Origin: CAYGSN01 sp964352675
GTDB taxonomy: Bacteria > Pseudomonadota > Alphaproteobacteria > Micavibrionales > Micavibrionaceae
Reading direction: 5' to 3'
Assembly: GCA_964352675.1 (NCBI GenBank)
Contig: CAYGSN010000049.1
Span: 1-7,079 of the forward strand
DNA: 7,079 bases
Shown here: positions 1-5,634 of the stretch, piece after piece
How positions within the stretch are numbered: position 1 is the first letter of the stretch
How the letters are laid out: the number at the start of each line of letters is the position of its first letter
The notes under the pieces: model-generated
The model's database searches: none
What the model saw: the letters and a program-made list of their open reading frames with translations, nothing else
Told to the model about the DNA's origin: nothing
Position numbers and translations under genes: made by a program

Positions 1-2
1 AT

Positions 3-197
3 TTAGAAGTAAAAATAAATGGTTTTGTTCTTAGTATTGTTCTGAAAAATTTGAATGATATCGAAGGAGAAAAAGATCCAAATAAACTGGAAGAAGAAAT
101 TCTTGCAATGGCAAAAGATAAATTTGAGCAAGTAAAAATAACTGAATTAGAGATTCAATTGGAATTAAACAAAGAAAACGCAGGAAAAAAAGAATGA
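3..197 (+). CDS. C-terminal fragment of an unknown AT-rich, Lys/Glu-rich protein
   Basis: An open frame enters from the left edge and gives 64 codons before TGA at 195-197. I do not recognise the protein. The first 18 or so residues are mixed hydrophobic (LEVKINGFVLSIVL), and the rest is charged and probably helical, rich in Lys and Glu, ending in Lys-Lys-Glu. No membrane segment or catalytic motif is visible. It does not resemble the C-terminus of RpoB, which normally precedes rpoC, nor of L7/L12. GC content by hand count is about 26%, against about 50% in rpoC, so the piece looks foreign to its neighbours. The last Glu codon and the stop (192-197) coincide with bases that look like the ancestral start of rpoC, so the true C-terminus may be missing. 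The frame is open with protein-like composition, but whether it is a natural gene here is uncertain: it could be a transferred gene, a rearrangement or a contig join. Confidence 0.5.
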   Translation, partial: LEVKINGFVLSIVLKNLNDIEGEKDPNKLEEEILAMAKDKFEQVKITELEIQLELNKENAGKKE

Positions 198-201
198 ACT
201 T
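190..201 (+). other. Remnant of the ancestral rpoC N-terminus (Asn-Glu-Leu codons, start codon lost)
   Basis: In the rpoC frame the four codons before the ATG at 202 read AAG AAT GAA CTT (Lys-Asn-Glu-Leu), followed by ATG AAC. From memory of the family, many alphaproteobacterial RpoC proteins begin Met-Asn-Glu-Leu-Met-Asn. AAT GAA CTT therefore look like original codons 2-4, with AAG standing where ATG is expected. No ATG, GTG or TTG lies in frame between the upstream stop (TAA, nine codons before 190) and 202. A weak AGGA at 182-185 is 4 nt from 190 but 16 nt from 202, so it would suit the lost start better than the present one. Confidence 0.45.
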
Positions 202-3200
202 ATGAACCACATTGGTCAGCCGACTGGCCCACAAAGCTTTGACAGTATCCGTATCTCGATTGCAAGCCCGGAGCAAATGCGCAGCTGGTCTTTTGGTGAG
301 GTGAAGAAGCCCGAAACCATTAACTACCGGACATTCAAGCCGGAAAAAGACGGTCTGTTCTGTGCCCGTATCTTTGGCCCGATCAAGGATTATGAATGTC
401 TGTGCGGCAAATATAAGCGCATGAAATATAAAGGCATTATTTGTGAGAAATGTGGTGTTGAAGTTACCCTTACAAAAGTGCGCCGTGAGCGCATGGGGCA
501 TATTGATCTCGCCTCTCCGGTTGCTCACATCTGGTTCCTGAAATCCCTGCCATCGCGCATCGGCCTGATCATGGATATGACGCTGAAAGAGCTTGAGAGG
601 GTTTTGTACTTTGAAAACTTTATCGTGATCGAGCCGGGCATGACGCCGCTCAAACCGTTCCAGCTTCTGAATGAAGAAGAATATTATGCTGCGCAGGACG
701 AGTACGGCGAAGAAAACTTCCGTGCGGGTATTGGTGCCGAGGCAATGAAAGAGATTCTTTCTGCCCTGGATATGGAAGCGGAACGTGAAAAAGTTGAAGA
801 AGATTTGCGGGAAACTGGTTCCGAAGCCAAGCGCAAGAAGCTTGTGAAGCGTCTGAAACTGCTCGATTCATTTATCGAATCCGGCACGCGCCCGGAATGG
901 ATGATTCTGGACATTGTTCCCGTTCTTCCACCGGAAATCCGTCCACTGGTTCCTTTGGATGGCGGACGCTTTGCGACATCAGATCTGAATGATCTGTATC
1001 GCCGCGTGATCAACCGTAACAATCGTTTGAAGCGTTTGATCGAGCTTCGTGCGCCGGACATTATTGTGCGTAACGAAAAGCGTATGCTTCAGGAATCTGT
1101 TGATGCGCTGTTTGATAATGGCCGCCGTGGCCGTGTGATCACAGGCGCGAACAAGCGTCCGCTGAAATCACTTTCCGATATGCTTAAGGGTAAGCAAGGT
1201 CGTTTCCGTCAAAACCTTCTTGGGAAGCGTGTTGATTATTCCGGTCGTTCGGTGATTGTTGTTGGCCCTGAGCTGAAACTGCATCAGTGCGGTATTCCGA
1301 AGAAAATGGCTCTGGAGCTCTTTAAGCCGTTTATTTATCACAAGCTTGAAATCTATGGCATGGCCTCAACAGTCAAGGCCGCCAAGCGCATGGTCGAAAA
1401 GGAACGTCCGGAAGTTTGGGATATTCTCGAAGAGGTTATCCGCGAACACCCTGTGATGCTGAACCGTGCACCGACATTGCACCGTTTGGGTATTCAGGCA
1501 TTTGAGCCTGTATTGATCGAAGGTAAAGCGATCCAGCTTCACCCATTGGTCTGTACAGCCTTTAACGCTGACTTTGACGGCGACCAAATGGCTGTGCACG
1601 TTCCGCTTTCTATCGAGGCACAGCTTGAAGCTCGTGTTTTGATGATGGCGACCAATAACATTCTGTCTCCGGCCAATGGAAAGCCGATCATCGTGCCATC
1701 CCAGGACATTATTCTGGGCCTGTATTATATGTCGATCGCTCTGGACAATCAGAAAGGCGAAGGCATGATCTTCACCGGCACGGGTGAGATTCTGCACGCA
1801 CTGGAACAGGGTGTTGTGACCCTGCATGCCAAGGTAAAATGTCGTTATAAAACAGTTGATGAAGACGGCAACCCAAAGACGGAAGTTGTTGAATCAACGC
1901 CGGGCCGGATGCTTTTGTCCGATCTTCTTCCCCGTCACAAGGAGGTTCCGTTCTCCCTAATGAATCGCCCTTTGACGAAGAAGGAAATTTCTAACCTGAT
2001 TGATATTGTTTATCGTCACTGCGGTCAGAAAGAGTCCGTTATCTTCTGTGACCGTGTAATGAAGATGGGTTTCCGTTACGCGGCCAAGGCTGGTATTTCC
2101 TTCGGTAAGGACGACCTGATTATTCCTGAAGAAAAGCAAACTCTCGTTGCCTCGGCCAATGAAAAAGTGGCTGAGTTCGAACAACAATATCAGGACGGTC
2201 TGATCACCAAAGGTGAGAAATATAACAAAGTTGTCGATATCTGGTCGAAATGTACGGACGATGTGGCCGATGCGATGATGGCCAAAATTTCCAATATTTC
2301 GGAAGGTAATCTGAACTCCGTCTATATGATGGCGCATTCCGGGGCGCGGGGTTCTGCCGCTCAGATCCGCCAGCTTTCCGGTATGCGCGGACTGATGGCT
2401 AAGCCGTCCGGTGAAATTATCGAGACGCCAATTATTTCCAACTTTAAGGAAGGTTTGTCGGTTCTGGAATACTTTAACTCCACGCACGGCGCGCGTAAGG
2501 GTCTGGCTGATACGGCGCTGAAGACAGCAAACTCCGGTTACCTGACCCGCCGTCTGGTTGATGTAGCGCAAGATGCCATCATTACCGAGCCTGACTGCGG
2601 TACGCAGGAGGGCGTGACCATTCGTGCGGTCATGAGCGGGGCTGATGTCGTCGTCGGTCTGGCTGAACGTGTTCTGGGCCGTAGCGCTGCTGTGGACATC
2701 GTCAATCCGCTGGATGGAAAAGTTATCGTGAAAGCTGGTGAGCTGATCGATGAGGTCACCTCCGAGCAGATTGAAACAGCTGGTATTGATGAAATCAAAG
2801 CCCGCTCTGTCCTGACCTGCGTGGCTGAGAAAAACGGTATTTGTGCAGCTTGCTACGGGCGCGATCTGGCTCGTGGTACGCCGGTCAATATGGGTGAGGC
2901 CATCGGTGTTATGGCAGCCCAGTCGATCGGGGAGCCTGGTACGCAGCTCACCATGCGAACCTTCCACATTGGTGGCGCGGCACAGAAAGGTGCGGAGCGC
3001 TCTCATGTTGATGCCAATCTGGATGCCAAGGTTGAAATTCGCAATGAAAACATCGTTAAAAACTCCAGCGGTGTAGCGATTGTCATGGGGCGGAATATGG
3101 AGATTGCGTTGCTTGATTCTAAAGGCAATGAAAAGGCTACGCACCGCATTCCTTACGGCGCACGTCTATTGGTTGAAAGCGGTAAAAAGGTCAAGGCCGG

Positions 3201-4413
3201 CGATAAAATGGCTGAGTGGGACCCTTATACAATGCCGGTTATCACCGAAAAAGATGGTGTGGCGCATTACTTTGATCTGGTGGAAGGCCTGTCTGTCGTT
3301 GATGATGTTGACGAAGCCACAGGCATTGCTTCGAAGAAAGTCATTGACTGGCGTTCACAGCCTAAAGGCGGTGACTTGAAGCCGCGCATCAGCTTGCTGG
3401 ATAAGAAGGGCAATGTGATTAAATTGCCAAATGGCCTGCCGGCGAATTACTACCTCTCTGTTGATACAGTTCTATCTGCCGAAAACGGGCAGGAGGTTAA
3501 AGCTGGTGACATTATTGCTCGTATTCCGCGTGAAACGTCAAAGACCCGCGATATTACCGGGGGTCTACCGCGTGTGGCTGAATTGTTTGAGGCCCGCATG
3601 CCAAAAGACTTTGCGGTTATCTCTGAAATTGATGGGTATGTTGAATTCGGCAAGGATTACAAATCCAAGCGCCGTATCCACGTCAAGCCCGCCAATGCTG
3701 AAGATGGCGAAGCTCGTGAATATCTTGTGCCGAAAGGTCGCCATTTGGCTGTTGTTGAGGGGGACTTTGTCCGCAAGGGCGATCCGCTTCTCGATGGTGC
3801 TTTGGTGCCACACGACATTCTGGATGTTATGGGGATTGAAGCTTTGGCAGATTACCTCATTAACGAGGTTCAGGATGTTTACCGTCTGCAGGGCGTGAAG
3901 ATCAACGACAAACATATTGAGGTTATTGTACGCCAGATGATGCAGAAGGTTGAGGTTACAGCCGTTGGGGACTCAACATATCTGGAGGGTGAGCACGTGG
4001 ATGTCGAGGAATTCGAAGCCATGAAGGCGAAATATGCCGAAGACGGCAAGCGTCCGCCGGAAGGCAAGCCGGTTCTGCAGGGTATTACGAAAGCCTCTCT
4101 GCAGACACGTAGTTTTATCTCTGCCGCGTCCTTCCAGGAAACAACACGCGTTCTGACCGAAGCCGCCGTACAGGGTAAGGTTGACCGTCTGCACGGTTTG
4201 AAAGAAAACGTTATTGTTGGACGTTTGATCCCGGCCGGTACAGGCGCCTTGGTCAATGGATTGAAGCGTGTGGCAGCCGAGCGTGACCGTGTGGCCCTGG
4301 AAGAGCAACAAGCAGCTCAGGCTGTTCTTGAGGCCGAGCAGGCTGCAACGATTGCTGCAAACGAGGAAGCTACGTCTTCTGACGATGATCAAAAAGAGGC
4401 TGCAGCAGGCTAA
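202..4413 (+). CDS. rpoC: DNA-directed RNA polymerase subunit beta'
   Basis: This is the largest subunit of RNA polymerase, which forms the active site with beta and carries the catalytic magnesium. It has 1403 residues, close to the 1407 of E. coli. The N-terminal zinc site has Cys66, Cys68, Cys81 and Cys84. The switch/rudder segment with RVDYSGRSVIVVGP follows near residues 340-355, then NRAPTLHR at 421-428. The catalytic NADFDGDQM is at 455-463, with Asp457, Asp459 and Asp461 holding the metal. The bridge helix is at about 750-786 and the trigger loop, QLTMRTFHIGG, at 915-925 with His922 matching E. coli His936. A second zinc site uses Cys799, Cys873, Cys881 and Cys884. The tail is Ala/Glu-rich and poorly conserved. 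The ATG at 202 is the first possible start in frame, but its Shine-Dalgarno is poor and three conserved codons precede it. rpoB is not directly upstream, which is unusual. The gene is free of frameshifts and inteins. Confidence 0.99.
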   Translation: MNHIGQPTGPQSFDSIRISIASPEQMRSWSFGEVKKPETINYRTFKPEKDGLFCARIFGPIKDYECLCGKYKRMKYKGIICEKCGVEVTLTKVRRERMGHIDLASPVAHIWFLKSLPSRIGLIMDMTLKELERVLYFENFIVIEPGMTPLKPFQLLNEEEYYAAQDEYGEENFRAGIGAEAMKEILSALDMEAEREKVEEDLRETGSEAKRKKLVKRLKLLDSFIESGTRPEWMILDIVPVLPPEIRPLVPLDGGRFATSDLNDLYRRVINRNNRLKRLIELRAPDIIVRNEKRMLQESVDALFDNGRRGRVITGANKRPLKSLSDMLKGKQGRFRQNLLGKRVDYSGRSVIVVGPELKLHQCGIPKKMALELFKPFIYHKLEIYGMASTVKAAKRMVEKERPEVWDILEEVIREHPVMLNRAPTLHRLGIQAFEPVLIEGKAIQLHPLVCTAFNADFDGDQMAVHVPLSIEAQLEARVLMMATNNILSPANGKPIIVPSQDIILGLYYMSIALDNQKGEGMIFTGTGEILHALEQGVVTLHAKVKCRYKTVDEDGNPKTEVVESTPGRMLLSDLLPRHKEVPFSLMNRPLTKKEISNLIDIVYRHCGQKESVIFCDRVMKMGFRYAAKAGISFGKDDLIIPEEKQTLVASANEKVAEFEQQYQDGLITKGEKYNKVVDIWSKCTDDVADAMMAKISNISEGNLNSVYMMAHSGARGSAAQIRQLSGMRGLMAKPSGEIIETPIISNFKEGLSVLEYFNSTHGARKGLADTALKTANSGYLTRRLVDVAQDAIITEPDCGTQEGVTIRAVMSGADVVVGLAERVLGRSAAVDIVNPLDGKVIVKAGELIDEVTSEQIETAGIDEIKARSVLTCVAEKNGICAACYGRDLARGTPVNMGEAIGVMAAQSIGEPGTQLTMRTFHIGGAAQKGAERSHVDANLDAKVEIRNENIVKNSSGVAIVMGRNMEIALLDSKGNEKATHRIPYGARLLVESGKKVKAGDKMAEWDPYTMPVITEKDGVAHYFDLVEGLSVVDDVDEATGIASKKVIDWRSQPKGGDLKPRISLLDKKGNVIKLPNGLPANYYLSVDTVLSAENGQEVKAGDIIARIPRETSKTRDITGGLPRVAELFEARMPKDFAVISEIDGYVEFGKDYKSKRRIHVKPANAEDGEAREYLVPKGRHLAVVEGDFVRKGDPLLDGALVPHDILDVMGIEALADYLINEVQDVYRLQGVKINDKHIEVIVRQMMQKVEVTAVGDSTYLEGEHVDVEEFEAMKAKYAEDGKRPPEGKPVLQGITKASLQTRSFISAASFQETTRVLTEAAVQGKVDRLHGLKENVIVGRLIPAGTGALVNGLKRVAAERDRVALEEQQAAQAVLEAEQAATIAANEEATSSDDDQKEAAAG

Positions 4414-4437
4414 AACTGTACTTTATAGGACTTTATT

Positions 4438-4467
4438 AAAAAGAGGCCTCTTACGGGCCTCTTTTTT
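4438..4467 (+). terminator. Intrinsic terminator after rpoC
   Basis: An inverted repeat of 11 bp (4438-4448 AAAAAGAGGCC with 4456-4466 GGCCTCTTTTT) encloses a 7-nt loop and ends in a run of six T residues at 4462-4467. This is a textbook Rho-independent terminator, 24 nt after the rpoC stop. It should end the RNA polymerase transcript before the str operon. The A-rich 5' arm also gives it some terminator character on the opposite strand. Confidence 0.92.
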
Positions 4468-4468
4468 C

Positions 4469-4497
4469 TTGACCTTGCGGAATCTTCCCGTTATAGT
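4469..4497 (+). promoter_or_regulatory. Housekeeping-sigma promoter of the str operon
   Basis: TTGACC (4469-4474) and TATAGT (4492-4497) each match the consensus hexamers at five of six positions and are separated by exactly 17 bp. Transcription would begin near 4504. The bases after the -10 box (CCGCGCG, 4498-4504) form a GC-rich discriminator, the type found at growth-rate and ppGpp controlled promoters of ribosomal genes. The T-run of the rpoC terminator lies just upstream of the -35 box and could act as an AT-rich UP-like element. The position, between a terminator and the next operon, supports the call. The start site is inferred, not seen. Confidence 0.8.
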
Positions 4498-4507
4498 CCG
4501 CGCGCAT

Positions 4508-4547
4508 ATGATGAATAGCGCCTGAAACTATATGGGGCGCGCATCAT
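4508..4547 (+). promoter_or_regulatory. Leader hairpin 1, possible antiterminator
   Basis: ATGATG (4508-4513) pairs with CATCAT (4542-4547), and GCGCC (4518-4522) pairs with GGCGC (4536-4540), around a 13-nt loop with a small internal loop (AATA against G). It sits at the very 5' end of the predicted rpsL leader. Its 3' arm overlaps the 5' arm of the next hairpin (4541-4550), so the two cannot form fully together. The pairing is visible in the sequence; the regulatory role is inferred. Confidence 0.45.
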
Positions 4548-4576
4548 CCGGCACAAACGGATGCTCTGCATTTTTT
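4541..4576 (+). terminator. Leader hairpin 2, possible attenuator terminator upstream of rpsL
   Basis: CATCCG (4545-4550) pairs with CGGATG (4558-4563) around the loop GCACAAA. GCA (4541-4543) can add three pairs with TGC (4567-4569) across a 1x3 internal loop. Six T residues follow at 4571-4576, as in an intrinsic terminator. The stem is shorter and weaker than the terminator after rpoC. It lies in the leader between the promoter and rpsL, where it would act as an attenuator. Conserved function is not shown here. Confidence 0.35.
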
Positions 4577-4627
4577 AGACGAGCGGATTAACAGTTGACA
4601 GTGATCCGCATCTTCCGCTAAATGCAG
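4566..4627 (+). promoter_or_regulatory. Leader structure 3, long-range stem before rpsL
   Basis: CTGCATTT (4566-4573) is fully complementary to AAATGCAG (4620-4627), and inside it GCGGAT (4583-4588) pairs with ATCCGC (4604-4609) around a 15-nt loop. An alternative inner pairing, AGCGG (4582-4586) with CCGCT (4615-4619), is also possible. The outer 5' arm includes the TGC and T-run of hairpin 2, so the two structures compete. The 3' arm ends 34 nt before the rpsL Shine-Dalgarno. Candidate target for a ribosomal protein or for attenuation control; function is inferred only. Confidence 0.45.
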
Positions 4628-4660
4628 CCATCCAAAACATTTTGAAAGACTAGAATAGAT

Positions 4661-4665
4661 AAGGG
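4661..4665 (+). promoter_or_regulatory. rpsL ribosome binding site
   Basis: AAGGG lies 10 nt before the rpsL ATG at 4676 and fixes that start. It is outside the leader hairpins described upstream, so it should stay accessible when they form. Confidence 0.6.
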
Positions 4666-4675
4666 CTAGAACGAT

Positions 4676-5047
4676 ATGCCAACGATTCAACAATTGATCC
4701 GCAAGCCGCGGCAGAAAGTTGTAAAAGCAAAGAAAAACCGGGCGCTGAAGAGCAACCCGCAACGCAGAGGTGTGTGTACACGCGTGTATACCACCACACC
4801 GAAAAAGCCAAACTCCGCTTTGCGTAAGGTGGCCAAGGTGCGCCTGACCACAGGGCACGAGGTGATTTGCTACATTCCCGGCGAAGGCCACAATTTGCAG
4901 GAACACTCCGTTGTTCTGGTGCGCGGCGGCCGTGTTAAAGATTTGCCGGGTGTGCGTTACACGATTATTCGTGGAACGCTGGATACCCAGGGTGTTAATG
5001 ACCGTAAACAATCACGTTCACGCTACGGCGTGAAACGTCCGAAATAA
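4676..5047 (+). CDS. rpsL: 30S ribosomal protein S12
   Basis: S12 sits at the decoding centre of the small subunit, where it helps check codon-anticodon pairing. The 123 residues compare with 124 in E. coli. The first conserved loop, PKKPNSALRK (42-51), has Lys43, and the second, RGGRVKDLPGVRY (83-95), has Lys88 and Pro91. These are the wild-type residues at the classic streptomycin resistance positions, so no resistance change is seen. Asp89 is in the context modified by the methylthiotransferase RimO in other bacteria. Position 96 is Thr where E. coli has His. The gene ends in the usual YGVKRPK without the final Ala of E. coli. It is first in the str operon, follows a leader of about 170 nt, and is 18 nt from rpsG, so the two are almost certainly co-transcribed. 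Confidence 0.98.
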   Translation: MPTIQQLIRKPRQKVVKAKKNRALKSNPQRRGVCTRVYTTTPKKPNSALRKVAKVRLTTGHEVICYIPGEGHNLQEHSVVLVRGGRVKDLPGVRYTIIRGTLDTQGVNDRKQSRSRYGVKRPK

Positions 5048-5053
5048 GCTTAA

Positions 5054-5057
5054 GAGG
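5054..5057 (+). promoter_or_regulatory. rpsG ribosome binding site
   Basis: GAGG, within AAGAGGAA (5052-5059), lies 8 nt before the ATG at 5066. It is the clearest Shine-Dalgarno in the window and occupies most of the rpsL-rpsG gap, leaving no room for a separate regulatory structure. Confidence 0.75.
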
Positions 5058-5065
5058 AAATATAT

Positions 5066-5587
5066 ATGTCACGTCGTCATAGAGCAGAAAAACGCGAAAT
5101 TCTTCCAGATCCGAAATTCGGCGATCTGGTGCTGTCGAAATTCATCAATAACCTGATGGTGGATGGCAAGAAATCAGTGGCCGAGGGTATCGTGTACCAG
5201 GCCATCGAAATTCTTGAGAAAAAAGCCGCCAATGAGAATATTGAGGATGACGGCGAAGAAGATGGCACAACCGGAGGAAAATCCAAAGGACTGTTCGTTT
5301 TTCACAAGGCGCTTAAAAAGGTTAAGCCGAAGATTGAAGTGCGTTCACGCCGTGTGGGCGGTGCGACCTACCAGGTTCCGGTTGAGGTGCGTAATGATCG
5401 TGGTGTGGCTCTGGCCATGCGCTGGTTGATTGATGCGGCGCGCAAGCGTGGAGAGAACACAATGGTGGATCGTCTGGCAGGCGAACTTCTGGATGCGGCG
5501 CAGGATCGCGGCAATGCGGTGAAAAAGCGTGACGATACCCACAAAATGGCCGATGCCAACAAGGCATTCGCGCATTACAGATGGTAA
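5066..5587 (+). CDS. rpsG: 30S ribosomal protein S7, with an acidic insertion
   Basis: S7 binds the 3' domain of 16S rRNA, starts assembly of the 30S head and contacts the E-site tRNA. Conserved parts are clear: the basic start SRRHRAEKR, DPKFGDLVLSKFINNLMVDGKKSVAE (15-40), EVRSRRVGGATYQVPVEVR (91-109), and the C-terminal block ending in DANKAFAHYRW. The protein is 173 residues long, against roughly 156 in most bacteria. The excess is an in-frame acidic, Gly-rich stretch at about 57-75, with residues IEDDGEEDGTTGGKSKG at its core, between the second and third helices. It is followed by an unusually Lys-rich segment (KALKKVKPK, 81-89). In E. coli S7 also represses its operon by binding the rpsL-rpsG intercistronic RNA; here that gap is only 18 nt. 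Frame and codon use are continuous with the flanks, so the insertion appears genuine. Confidence 0.98.
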   Translation: MSRRHRAEKREILPDPKFGDLVLSKFINNLMVDGKKSVAEGIVYQAIEILEKKAANENIEDDGEEDGTTGGKSKGLFVFHKALKKVKPKIEVRSRRVGGATYQVPVEVRNDRGVALAMRWLIDAARKRGENTMVDRLAGELLDAAQDRGNAVKKRDDTHKMADANKAFAHYRW

Positions 5588-5634
5588 TTTTCAGGTAACA
5601 AGTAACAAAAGCAGAGAAAATAGAGAGAGAATTA
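5588..5634 (+). promoter_or_regulatory. rpsG-fusA spacer with purine-rich ribosome binding site
   Basis: The 47-nt spacer contains two copies of GTAACAA (5595-5608) and then a long purine stretch ending in AGAGAGAGA (5622-5630), about 5 nt before the fusA ATG. The purine run is the likely ribosome binding site although it lacks the GGAG core. I see no terminator or convincing promoter in the spacer, so fusA is probably read from the rpsL promoter. Confidence 0.45.

Noticed and set aside
3..197. Upstream fragment as the end of rpoB
   Set aside because: The RpoB C-terminus normally has a conserved ESFNVLVKEL-like segment followed by a short acidic tail; nothing like it is present, and composition does not match rpoC.
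31..528. Open frame of 165 codons on the minus strand crossing the composition break
   Set aside because: It overlaps the start of rpoC, has no known domain, and its hydrophobic start simply mirrors the A-rich, Lys-rich sense sequence.
1957..3144. Open frame of 395 codons on the minus strand
   Set aside because: It lies wholly inside rpoC, has no recognisable domain, and is explained by codon bias of the sense gene leaving few stops on the other strand.
2843..3898. Series of plus-strand frames overlapping rpoC in another register
   Set aside because: These are frame shadows of rpoC with composition unlike real proteins and no ribosome binding sites.
202..4413. Intein or split in rpoC
   Set aside because: The reading frame is continuous with normal length, and the catalytic and trigger-loop motifs are uninterrupted.
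4595..4623. Second rpsL promoter with a perfect TTGACA at 4595-4600
   Set aside because: The best -10 at 17 bp is CTAAAT (4618-4623), with only three of six matches, and at 18 bp it is TAAATG, also weak. The hexamer lies in the loop of leader structure 3. It may be chance; 5'-end mapping would decide.
4676..5047. Streptomycin resistance allele in rpsL
   Set aside because: Lys43, Lys88 and Pro91 are all wild type, so no classic resistance substitution is present.
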